DNA of 64,000 bases. It comes from Actinophytocola sp963727495 (GTDB lineage Bacteria; Actinomycetota; Actinomycetes; Mycobacteriales; Pseudonocardiaceae). The notes beneath the pieces were generated by a model. It had not been told where the DNA came from. It saw nothing but the letters and a program-made list of their open reading frames with translations, and made no database searches. The position numbers and the translations under genes are program-made. Positions 26,013 to 33,406 of this stretch are shown piece by piece (the first letter of the stretch is position 1; each line of letters starts with the position of its first letter). Location of the stretch: NCBI GenBank assembly GCA_963727495.1, contig CAVSGQ010000006.1, positions 248,001 through 312,000 on the forward strand, given 5' to 3'.

Positions 26013-26698
26013 GCGCGCGACCGCCCGGCGGCGGGGCCGGGCAGGCGCCGGTGCTGATCCTGACCGCGCTGTGCGGACTGGCCGGCGGGCTGCTCGCCGT
26101 GCGGCTGCTCGACGACCGGTTCACCGCGTCCGGGCTGTGGGCACCGCTGCTGATCGTGTCCGGCTCCGCCGTGCTCGCCACCGCGGTCGCGTTCCTGCTG
26201 CTGACCGCGACTCCCGCGGCGACCCGGCGGCCGCCGGCCGGCCCGCCTGCCCCGCAGCGGCCCTGGTACCAGGCGAGCGCGCAGCAGGGCCGGCCGGCGC
26301 ACCGCCCGCCCGCGGCGGCCACCCCCGCGCCCGCCGCGGCGGATCCGGTGCCCCGCACCAACCCCGGCCATCTGGTGCTGCCGCTGGAGGACGGCGCGGC
26401 CCCGGCGCCCGAACCCGGCGGCGGGCAGTGGTGGACCAAGAGCGCCCCGGCGGCCGCTGCCGCCGACCGGAACAGCCGGGCGGTGCCCGCGCTGTCGAGC
26501 TACGTCGCCGACGGCGCCGCGCTCGTCGCGCAGTGCCCGAACTGCGGCGACTTCCACATCGACGTCCGCCGCGCCGGCCCCGCCTACGTGTTCCGCTGCC
26601 GCAACCCGCGCTGCGGCGAGGAATGGCGGTGGACGCCGGGCACGGCGTGGCCGCCGGTCGTGGTGCGCCGCAACCTGACCGGGCACGAGCGCGGCTGA
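26009..26698 (+). CDS. Two-helix membrane protein with C-terminal zinc ribbon
   Basis: A 229-residue protein: two membrane helices near the N-terminus (APVLILTALCGLAGGLLAVR and WAPLLIVSGSAVLATAVAFL), a Pro/Ala-rich linker of about 100 residues, then a zinc ribbon with CPNC (VAQCPNCGDFHIDV) and C-N5-C (FRCRNPRCGEEW). The ribbon should face the cytoplasm. Zinc ribbons accompany several kinase/VWA signalling clusters, so a partner-recruiting role is plausible. ATG 26009 overlaps the previous stop; the VWA gene follows after 16 bp containing GGAGGG. Confidence 0.75.
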   Translation: MSARPPGGGAGQAPVLILTALCGLAGGLLAVRLLDDRFTASGLWAPLLIVSGSAVLATAVAFLLLTATPAATRRPPAGPPAPQRPWYQASAQQGRPAHRPPAAATPAPAAADPVPRTNPGHLVLPLEDGAAPAPEPGGGQWWTKSAPAAAAADRNSRAVPALSSYVADGAALVAQCPNCGDFHIDVRRAGPAYVFRCRNPRCGEEWRWTPGTAWPPVVVRRNLTGHERG

Positions 26699-26714
26699 GG
26701 AGGGAACGACGCAC

Positions 26715-27575
26715 ATGGACGCCTACCGCCGGACGGTCTCGCGCTCCGATCCGGGATGCGTGGTCATCCTGCTGGACCGGTCGGACTCGATGAAGCTGTC
26801 GTGGGCACGCACCGGCGCCACCCTCGCCGACGGCGCGGCGCTGGCGGTGAACAACATCCTGCTGGACATGTGCATCAAGGCGACGTCCGAGGTCAACGCC
26901 CCGGTGCGGCACTACTTCGACGTCGGCGTGTTCAGCTACGGGGCCCGGCTGCGGACGCCCGGCGAGGGCGTGGAGTCCGCGTTCGGCGGGCCGCTGGCCG
27001 GGCGCGGGCTGGTGCCGCTGCCCGAACTGGCCGAGCACCCGATGACCGTGCGCACCGAACCGTCCATCGACGCGATGGCGGTCAGCGCGAAGATGCCGGT
27101 CTGGGTGGACCCGGTGCACGGCTACCGCACGCCGATGTGCGAGGCGATCGCGCTGGTCGGCGGGCACGTGTTCGACTGGGCCGCGGCGCACCCGAGCTCC
27201 TTCCCGCCGATCGTCATCAACATCACCGACGGCATGGTCACCGACAGCCCGCACGAGGGCGCGACCCTGCAGGAGTGGGTCAAGCGGATGACCTCGATCG
27301 AGACCGACGACGGGCCCACGCTGTTCTTCAACGTGTTCCTCTCGCCGGCCGAGGCCGCCGAGATCGTGTTCCCGTCGACGCCCGCCGGCCTGCCGGTGCC
27401 CGGGCCGGAGCTGTTCTCGCTGAGCAGCGACCTGCCCCAGCCGATGATCGAGAACGCCCGGGCGGACGGCTACGACGTGCGGCCCGGGGCTCGCGGCCTG
27501 GCGTTCAACGTCGGCCGGTCGACCCTGCTCAAGGTCCTCCAGATCGGCACCCGCGTGCCGGACCGTCCGGCGTAG
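26715..27575 (+). CDS. VWA-domain protein (TerY-like)
   Basis: A 286-residue protein that is essentially one von Willebrand A domain. The MIDAS metal site is D21-R-S23-D-S25 in VVILLDRSDSMKLSW, with the later threonine in YRTPMCEAIALVGG and the aspartate in VINITDGMVTDSP. It is immediately followed by PP2C and kinase genes, the arrangement called the TerY-P triad in tellurite/stress and conflict systems. In such triads the VWA protein is thought to be a phosphorylation-controlled adaptor. ATG 26715 follows GAGGAGG-like sequence. No Ter structural genes (TerD, TerC) are in the window. Confidence 0.88.
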   Translation: MDAYRRTVSRSDPGCVVILLDRSDSMKLSWARTGATLADGAALAVNNILLDMCIKATSEVNAPVRHYFDVGVFSYGARLRTPGEGVESAFGGPLAGRGLVPLPELAEHPMTVRTEPSIDAMAVSAKMPVWVDPVHGYRTPMCEAIALVGGHVFDWAAAHPSSFPPIVINITDGMVTDSPHEGATLQEWVKRMTSIETDDGPTLFFNVFLSPAEAAEIVFPSTPAGLPVPGPELFSLSSDLPQPMIENARADGYDVRPGARGLAFNVGRSTLLKVLQIGTRVPDRPA

Positions 27576-27583
27576 GAGCGGTC

Positions 27584-28381
27584 GTGATCGAGGCCCGGAC
27601 CGTCATCTACTACGCGCCCAAGCACGGCAACGCCGAGGCGGAGTGGGAGGACGGCGGCGCGGCCGCCCCCGGCTCGGCCGGGCGCGGGCCGCGGTTCGCG
27701 GTCGCCGACGGCGCGACCCAGGGCTTCGGCTCGGCGCGGTGGGCGCAGCAGCTGGTCGCCGGCTTCGTCGGCGCGAACCACGCGGTGGGGCCGCCCGACC
27801 TCGCACCCACCACGCTGCTCGGCTGGTTCGCCGCCATGCAGAGCCGCTGGCGGCAGGACCCGCGGCTGGCCGGCGCGTCCGAGCTGGAGAAGATCAAACT
27901 CGAGCAGGTCGGGTCGTTCGCCACGTTCCTCGGCTGCGAGCTCGACGACGGCGACGGCCGGCCGCGCTGGACCGCGATCGCGCTCGGCGACACCGTGCTG
28001 TTCCACGTGCGCGGCGGCCGGCTGGTCGCGCAGTTCCCCCGGATGTCGGCCGCGGACTTCGGTGTCAACCCGGACGGCGTGTCCACCCGGCCGGAGGCGT
28101 TGCACGCCCAGCTCGGCCGGTTGCTGGTCGGCGCGGGCGAGCTGGCCGGCGGCGACGTGCTGTACGTGGCGACGGACGCGCTCGCGCACTGGATGGTCGA
28201 GCAGAACCGGCACGACCCCGGCGCGCTGTGGCCGGCGCTCGCGAGCCTGTCCCACCCGGACTCCTTCCGCCGTCTGGTCGCCGACCGGCGGGCCGGCGGC
28301 GAGCTGGACAACGACGACGTCACCCTGCTGCGCGCGCAACTGGTCGCGTCGCGGCCGGCGTACCTGGTGGTGTGTCTGTGA
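27584..28381 (+). CDS. PP2C-like protein phosphatase
   Basis: A 265-residue PP2C-fold protein. The metal-binding Asp-Gly of motif 2 is D42-G43 in FAVADGATQGFGSARWAQQL; DVLYVATDALAHWMVE corresponds to the central metal Asp region and LDNDDVTLLRAQLV to the final DD motif. GTG 27584 follows GGAGCG; the frame stays open upstream only as shadow of the VWA gene. Its stop overlaps the kinase ATG (TGATG). It probably dephosphorylates the VWA protein or other partners of this operon. Confidence 0.85.
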   Translation: MIEARTVIYYAPKHGNAEAEWEDGGAAAPGSAGRGPRFAVADGATQGFGSARWAQQLVAGFVGANHAVGPPDLAPTTLLGWFAAMQSRWRQDPRLAGASELEKIKLEQVGSFATFLGCELDDGDGRPRWTAIALGDTVLFHVRGGRLVAQFPRMSAADFGVNPDGVSTRPEALHAQLGRLLVGAGELAGGDVLYVATDALAHWMVEQNRHDPGALWPALASLSHPDSFRRLVADRRAGGELDNDDVTLLRAQLVASRPAYLVVCL

Positions 28382-29763
28382 TGCGGTACCCGAGCCCCGA
28401 GGACTACATGAAGGCCGTGCAGCGGCGCGAGTCGTTCACCACGGACGAGCTGCGGCGCGCGGAGCTGGTGGTCCACCCGCTGTACCAGATCCCGATGCCG
28501 GCGTCGGGCACCAGCGCGGTGGTGTTCAAGGCCGACTTCGGCGGCGAGATGCAGGCGCTGCGGTTCTTCACCCGCGAGGACAGCTGGTCGGGCGACCGGT
28601 ACGACGCGCTGCACGAGCACTTCGAGGCGAGCGACCTGGCCGGCAGCGTCGCGATGCCGCGCTGGGTACAGGACGGCATCCTGGTCAACGGCAGGACGTG
28701 GCCGGTGGTGCGGATGCAGTGGGTGGACGGGCACACGCTCAACGAGCACGTCGAGGACCTGGTGCGCCGGCAGGACACCCGCGCGCTGGGCACGCTCGCC
28801 GAGGAGTGGCTCGAGCTGGTGGTCCGCCTGCAGGGCGCGGAGTTCGCGCACGGCGACCTGCAGCACGGCAACGTCCTGGTCGACCCCGGCGGCCGGATGC
28901 GCCTGGTGGACTTCGACTGCTCGTGGATCGCGCGGTTCTCCGGGTGGCCGGCGCCGTCGGAGACCGGGCACCGCAACTACCAGCCGCCGGTGCGGCCGTG
29001 GGGGCGGTGGATGGACACGTTCTCCGGGCTGGTGATCTACACGTCGCTGGTCGCGCTGTCGAAGAACCCGACGCCGTGGCACGTGCTCAACACCGGGGAG
29101 AACCTGCTGTTCCGCGGCGAGGACTACCACCCGCCGTTCGACACGGTGACGTGGACGCACCTGTCGGCCGTCGGCGACCGCCAGGTCGACGACCTGGCGC
29201 GGCGGCTGATCGAGTGCTGCGTGCCCGGGTGGGCGGCCTCGGGGAGCCTCGGTGACCTGGTCACGCCGCGGGCCATGCCGTGGTGGGAGCGCACCCGGTT
29301 CGCGGCGGCCGGCCCGGGCGGTCCGGCCGGTCCCGGTTCGCCCGGGGTTCCCCGGCCGGGTGTGGCCGGGCCGGGTCCGGGCGGGGCGTGGCCGGCCGCC
29401 GGTACGCCGGCCGCCGCGGTGGCGGCCGGGTCCCCCGCCGCCGGGCCGCACGGCCGGGCCGGCGCGGCGGGTGCGGGTCCGTGGCCGGCGGGCGGCGCCG
29501 GGACCCGGCCGCCGTCGGCGGCGCGGCCGCGGCAGCCCGGCGCGAACTGGTGGCAGGACCAGCCGGTGCGCGGTGGCGGTGCCGGCAGGAGGTCGAGGAC
29601 CGGCCCGGCCCTGGCGATCGCGCTGGTGCTGGGCGTGGTGGTCGCGTTGCTGGTGGTCGCGGCCGCGGGCGGCGACGACGACGCCATCGGCGGCGCGGTG
29701 ACGGCGGGTCTGCTCGCGGCGGTCATCGCGGCCATCGTGGGCGTCGCGGTCGCGCGGAGGTAG
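28381..29763 (+). CDS. Membrane-anchored protein kinase-like protein (beta3 Lys replaced by Arg)
   Basis: A 460-residue protein with a kinase fold in residues 1-305: Gly-rich region ASGTSAVVFKA, then EMQALRFF where R61 stands in place of the usual beta3 lysine; catalytic loop AHGDLQHGNVLV with D159 and N164; and VDFDCSW with D177 instead of DFG. It may be active in an atypical way or a pseudokinase. Residues 305-405 are a Pro/Gly/Ala linker and 405-460 contain two membrane helices (IALVLGVVVALLVVAAAGG and GGAVTAGLLAAVIAAIVGVA). It is the last gene of the operon and ends 18 bp from the convergent TIR gene. Confidence 0.85.
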   Translation: MRYPSPEDYMKAVQRRESFTTDELRRAELVVHPLYQIPMPASGTSAVVFKADFGGEMQALRFFTREDSWSGDRYDALHEHFEASDLAGSVAMPRWVQDGILVNGRTWPVVRMQWVDGHTLNEHVEDLVRRQDTRALGTLAEEWLELVVRLQGAEFAHGDLQHGNVLVDPGGRMRLVDFDCSWIARFSGWPAPSETGHRNYQPPVRPWGRWMDTFSGLVIYTSLVALSKNPTPWHVLNTGENLLFRGEDYHPPFDTVTWTHLSAVGDRQVDDLARRLIECCVPGWAASGSLGDLVTPRAMPWWERTRFAAAGPGGPAGPGSPGVPRPGVAGPGPGGAWPAAGTPAAAVAAGSPAAGPHGRAGAAGAGPWPAGGAGTRPPSAARPRQPGANWWQDQPVRGGGAGRRSRTGPALAIALVLGVVVALLVVAAAGGDDDAIGGAVTAGLLAAVIAAIVGVAVARR

Positions 29764-29781
29764 CGGGGCCGCCGCCGAGGG

Positions 29782-31497
29782 TCAGAAGCCGCCCCACGAG
29801 CTGAGCCCGTACACCAGCGCGCCCAGCAACCCGACGGCCGCGACGACGACCGCCGCGCGCGAGCCGCGCTCCCGGCGGGTGGCCGAGACGACGGAGAGCG
29901 AGAGCCCCAGGCCGGTGGCGAACAGCAGCACCGCGGCGAGGCCCGGGCTGTCCGCGGCGTGGTCGGCGAACGTCGCCACCACGAGGAACGGAATGCCCAG
30001 AGCGCCCAGCACCCCACCCACCCGGGCGAGCCGCCCGCCCGGCGCGCGGGCCGGAGCCGGGGTCGTTGCGGACGCCGGCGTCGGCGGACCCCCGGCCACG
30101 GGCATCCCCGCAGGTGGGGTCGCCCGGCCGGGCGCCGCGCCCGGGGCCGGGCGCCCGCCGGCGGCCGGTCGGCCGCGTGGCGAGCCCGAAGCCGCGCCGG
30201 GCGAGGCCGCCGAACCGTACGGCCCGGCCGTGGCCGAAGGGGCGTGGCCCCCCGGCACGCCGGCGGCACCCTGCGGCGCGCCCGCGTGGCCACCGGGGGA
30301 GGCGTGGCGCCCCGGCCGCGGCGTGCCCACCCCCGGAGCCGCGGGACCGGGCTGCTGCGTGGCCGTGGCGGGCCCGCCGGACCCGCGACCGCGCGGGTTG
30401 ACGATCCGGTACCGCCCCGACGCCGGGTCCGGCGGCGAGCCGCCCTCCGGTGGCCGCCCGGGTCCGCCCTCGCGCGGCCCGCCCGACGGGTTCTGCTGGG
30501 ACCACCATCCGGACGGCGGCGGCTGCCGGCCGCCGGAGGGCGGCTCGGGGTCGCTCGTCGCGCCGCCGGTCCGGACGATGTCGGCCAGCCAGGACGGCAC
30601 CGTGCCGGTGCCGTGCCGCGTCGTCTCCGCCGCGGGCGGCTCCGGCTCGGGCCGCGGCTCCGGGGGTTCCGGGGGCTCCGCCTCTCCGGTGTCCACTTCG
30701 GACTCCGCGGCCACCTCGGCGGCACCCCCGCCCGACACCGCGGCCGACTCGGCCACCGACTCGGCCGCGGCCTGGTCCACGTCGGTCTCGCCCGGTCGCC
30801 ACACCGGCGGCAGCCGGGTCGCGCCGCCGTCCGGCGCGGGCACCGACTTCGCCACCACCCCGGCCAGGATCTCCTCGATCTCGCGCGCGTTGCGGACGGT
30901 CAGCTCACCACGGCCCGCCAGCTCCTTGAGCAGCTTGACGATGTCCGCCTTCGCGACGTCGTCGTCCTCCTCCTTCAGCTTGCTGCGCAGCTGCGCGATC
31001 AGGTGGTCCTGCGCCTCCGGCGTGATCAGGTCCGGCCCCAGCAGGCTCGCGATCCGGTACAGGTACTCGAACGGCACCTCCGGCGGGTCCGGCAGCGGGT
31101 CCGGCAGCACCACCGGCCGCGCGGTCAGCTCGGTGAGCGCGGCGACGAGCCGCACCACCGCGTCCGCGCTGCGCTCCCGGTAGTCGATGATCTGCTTCTC
31201 CGCCAGCGGGATGAACATCGAGTCCAGCGGCCCCACCTGCAGCGGCAGCACCGGGATGCCCAGCTTCTCCGCGTAGCGCAGCTCCAGGCGGCACGGCTTG
31301 GACCGCCACGAGTGGTTCGACAGCGCGAACACGAAGATCTCGGCGCGCTGGATCTCCTGGATGATCTCGCGCCACCACGACTCGCCGCCGTGGATCTGGT
31401 GGTCCATCCACACCGAACGGCCCAGCCGCTCGAGGTCGTCCCTGATCTTGCGCACGAGAAGTTCGTCCACCCGGGTATAGCTGACGAACAGGCTCAC
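29782..31497 (-). CDS. TIR-domain protein with C-terminal membrane helices
   Basis: A 571-residue protein. Residues 1-135 are a TIR domain: SLFVSYTRVDELLVRKIRDD, SVWMDHQIHGGESWWREI, EIFVFALSNHSWRSKPCRLE with the presumed NADase glutamate E72 in the CxxE position, and LGIPVLPLQ. Residues about 165-245 form a helical region (YLYRIASLLGPDLITPEAQD ... REIEEILAGV). A long Pro/Gly/Ala linker follows, then three membrane helices in 489-571. GTG 31497 follows GAAGGA. It is the last gene of LSDAT-SLATT-SLATT-TIR. TIR domains of defence systems hydrolyse or cyclise NAD; that activity here is predicted from the conserved Glu. Confidence 0.9.
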   Translation of the reverse strand: MSLFVSYTRVDELLVRKIRDDLERLGRSVWMDHQIHGGESWWREIIQEIQRAEIFVFALSNHSWRSKPCRLELRYAEKLGIPVLPLQVGPLDSMFIPLAEKQIIDYRERSADAVVRLVAALTELTARPVVLPDPLPDPPEVPFEYLYRIASLLGPDLITPEAQDHLIAQLRSKLKEEDDDVAKADIVKLLKELAGRGELTVRNAREIEEILAGVVAKSVPAPDGGATRLPPVWRPGETDVDQAAAESVAESAAVSGGGAAEVAAESEVDTGEAEPPEPPEPRPEPEPPAAETTRHGTGTVPSWLADIVRTGGATSDPEPPSGGRQPPPSGWWSQQNPSGGPREGGPGRPPEGGSPPDPASGRYRIVNPRGRGSGGPATATQQPGPAAPGVGTPRPGRHASPGGHAGAPQGAAGVPGGHAPSATAGPYGSAASPGAASGSPRGRPAAGGRPAPGAAPGRATPPAGMPVAGGPPTPASATTPAPARAPGGRLARVGGVLGALGIPFLVVATFADHAADSPGLAAVLLFATGLGLSLSVVSATRRERGSRAAVVVAAVGLLGALVYGLSSWGGF

Positions 31498-31573
31498 CGT
31501 CGTATCCTTCGCCGTTCCTGTCTACCCGTCATAATTGTTCGCGAAAAGCACGAAGATCGTTGCGGGTCGGCGG

Positions 31574-32047
31574 TCACCGGTCTGACCGATGTTCGGCCGC
31601 CGGGCCCGAGTCCGCCTGTACGGCGAGCTGGCCCCACTGACCGGTCTCCTTGCGGAAGATCTCCTCGACCTTGTCCAGACCGCCCGCGACGTCGCCCTGC
31701 GGGTCCAGCGCGTCCCAGTCGATCTCCGCCTCCGCCAGGTTGTTGCTCGCGTCGGCGTACAGCTTGTTCAGCCACGAGAACCCGACCAGCGCGCTGAACG
31801 CGGTCACCACACCGGCCAGCGCCGCGCACACCGCCGCGGCGATCGCGACCACCGACCGCGCGGTGCCGTCGGTGAACTGCCCGCCCGCACCGGCCACCGC
31901 CGCGGCGATCAGCAGCGTGTTGCGCACGACGATCGCCTGGCGGTGCGCGGCCTGGTACTCGTCGCGGCGGGCGGCGTAGTACCGCTTCTGCACGCCGATG
32001 CGCAGCTCGCGGTACAGCGTGTGGAACTGCGCCTCGCGGTTGCTCAC
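31574..32047 (-). CDS. SLATT-family 2TM effector protein (second)
   Basis: A 157-residue protein with an amphipathic lead (REAQFHTLYRELRIGVQKRY, YAARRDEYQAAHRQAIVVRN), two membrane helices (TLLIAAAVAGAGG and RSVVAIAAAVCAALAGVVTA) and a C-terminal helix (LYADASNNLAEAEIDWDALD ... FRKETGQWGQLA). This pattern is that of SLATT domains, small membrane effectors paired with SMODS or SLOG sensors and thought to form pores. GTG 32047 overlaps the upstream SLATT gene by GTGA, so the two are coupled and probably heteromeric. The TIR gene follows after 76 bp. Confidence 0.8.
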   Translation of the reverse strand: MSNREAQFHTLYRELRIGVQKRYYAARRDEYQAAHRQAIVVRNTLLIAAAVAGAGGQFTDGTARSVVAIAAAVCAALAGVVTAFSALVGFSWLNKLYADASNNLAEAEIDWDALDPQGDVAGGLDKVEEIFRKETGQWGQLAVQADSGPAAEHRSDR

Positions 32048-32544
32048 CGGGGTTCCCTGCCCGCCTGGATCGCCACGACAGCGCGCCGCAGCTGCATCGT
32101 CCGGTCCGCGCCGCCGAAGCTGCCGGTACGGGACAGGAACCGGAAGTACAGCGCCCGCAGCCGCTCGGCCTTGGCCCGTTCGCCCAGGTAGGCGCCCTGC
32201 GTGCCGAGCTCGCTCGTCGCCCGGCTGCTCGCCGCGAGCGCGATGCCCAGCAGCGTCAGCAGCGCGCCCGGCCAGCGCTGGTCGGGCAGCAGGGCCTGCG
32301 TGCCGCCCAGCCCGCTCGCGATCACCGAGCCCAGCAGGATCGTGATCTGCTGGCGGCGGTGGCGGTTCTGGTTGCGCAGCGCGGCGAGGTCGGACTCGCG
32401 AAACGCCGGCGACACCACCCGTTCCAGCTCGTCGATGTCGTCGGCCAGCGCCGGGTACGCCTCCCGCGCGGCGGGGGGAACGACCGGCGAGGACGTTCGC
32501 GGCGCCCGCAGGGATGGCCAACGCGCGAACAATTGCGGCGCCAT
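32044..32544 (-). CDS. SLATT/DUF4231-like 2TM effector protein (first)
   Basis: A 166-residue protein: Pro-rich lead, helix DIDELERVVSPAFRESDLAA, then RNQNRHRRQQITILLGSVIA with the first membrane helix and WPGALLTLLGIALAASSR with the second, then YLGERAKAERLRALYFRFLS, a helix characteristic of DUF4231/SLATT proteins. It precedes and overlaps another SLATT gene. ATG 32544 has GAAGGA eight bases upstream, inside a hairpin (32549-32583) that could hide it. The LSDAT sensor gene lies 62 bp upstream on the same strand. Confidence 0.8.
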   Translation of the reverse strand: MAPQLFARWPSLRAPRTSSPVVPPAAREAYPALADDIDELERVVSPAFRESDLAALRNQNRHRRQQITILLGSVIASGLGGTQALLPDQRWPGALLTLLGIALAASSRATSELGTQGAYLGERAKAERLRALYFRFLSRTGSFGGADRTMQLRRAVVAIQAGREPR

Positions 32545-32548
32545 TTGT

Positions 32549-32583
32549 GAATTCCTTCGCTCGACGCGCTGTTCGAAGAATTC
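32549..32583 (-). promoter_or_regulatory. Hairpin that can mask the SLATT ribosome-binding site
   Basis: Read on the minus strand, GAATTCTTCG pairs with CGAAGGAATTC (one bulged G) around a 14-nt loop. The GAAGGA in the 3' arm is the ribosome site of the SLATT gene starting at 32544. Folding would reduce translation of the two membrane effectors relative to the LSDAT gene, a sensible control for a toxic product. Seen in sequence; the effect is inference. Confidence 0.5.
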
Positions 32584-32606
32584 CGTCGCGAATCGCGGTG
32601 CACTCG

Positions 32607-33287
32607 TTACGTGCCGAGCACCGATTCCAGTGCCGCGGTGATCGCGTCGCGGTCCGCGAGGTCGACGACGGTGGTCAGCGGGGAGGCCGCCGCCCGCACG
32701 GCGCGGGGGTTCGACGCCCGCCCGGCGTATGCGTCGGCGACCGCGTCCGCGGTGCGCCCGCTGCCCCCGACGACCACGATCGGCCGGCCCGCGTCGAGGC
32801 TGTTGGCGATGTCGTCGTAGGCGATCGCACCGCCGTTGACCACCAGCGTCACCGACGGGCGCTCCCCGGCGATCGCCGAGGCGACCCCGGCCAGCCACGG
32901 GGACTCGTCGCCCCAGGACGAGCCGGGCACCAGCACGACGTGGGTGTGGGACGGCTCGAGCGCGGCCGCCACGCCCGCCACCGTGCCCGCGGCGACCACC
33001 CCGACGAGCGGGAACCGCCCGCCGACGGCGTCGCGCGCCCGGCCGGCGACCCGCATGACGCCGGCGTCGGTGCCACCGTCCACGACGGCCGCGTCGAGCC
33101 GGTCGACCAGCGGGAACACCGCGCCGCGCAGCATGCCGCCGGCCAGCGACAGGTCGGCGTCGCTCATCCCGTCCGCTCCCCCGACCAGCACCACCACCGG
33201 CCGGCCGCGGCGCAACCCGAGCTCGGCGAGCCCGCCCGCCAGCTGCTCGGCCCGCTCGACCCGCACGGTCGGTGGAAGTGTCCCCAC
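32607..33287 (-). CDS. LSDAT/SLOG-family ligand sensor
   Basis: A 226-residue Rossmann-like protein. The strand-loop VVVLVGGADGMSDADLSLAG gives the SLOG-type GG nucleotide site, followed by AAVVDGGTDAGVMRVAGRA (a conserved DGGTxAGVM motif), VLVPGSSWGDESPWLAGV and RPIVVVGGSGRTADAVADAY. These are the marks of the prokaryotic LSDAT group, the SLOG family also fused to TRPM channels. SLOG domains bind NAD-derived or nucleotide second messengers. GTG 33287 follows GGGAGG. It heads the operon with two SLATT effectors and a TIR enzyme, which supports a sensor role. Confidence 0.85.
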   Translation of the reverse strand: MGTLPPTVRVERAEQLAGGLAELGLRRGRPVVVLVGGADGMSDADLSLAGGMLRGAVFPLVDRLDAAVVDGGTDAGVMRVAGRARDAVGGRFPLVGVVAAGTVAGVAAALEPSHTHVVLVPGSSWGDESPWLAGVASAIAGERPSVTLVVNGGAIAYDDIANSLDAGRPIVVVGGSGRTADAVADAYAGRASNPRAVRAAASPLTTVVDLADRDAITAALESVLGT

Positions 33288-33406
33288 GACGCCTCCCGTC
33301 GCTGTGCCGTCCCGAGGCTACGGGCTTGCGCACCCGGCCCGTGGAGCAGGCAAGATGGTGCCGGGCACCCGTGGCCGGTTCCGGGGCCCGCACGAGGAGG
33401 TGCGAC

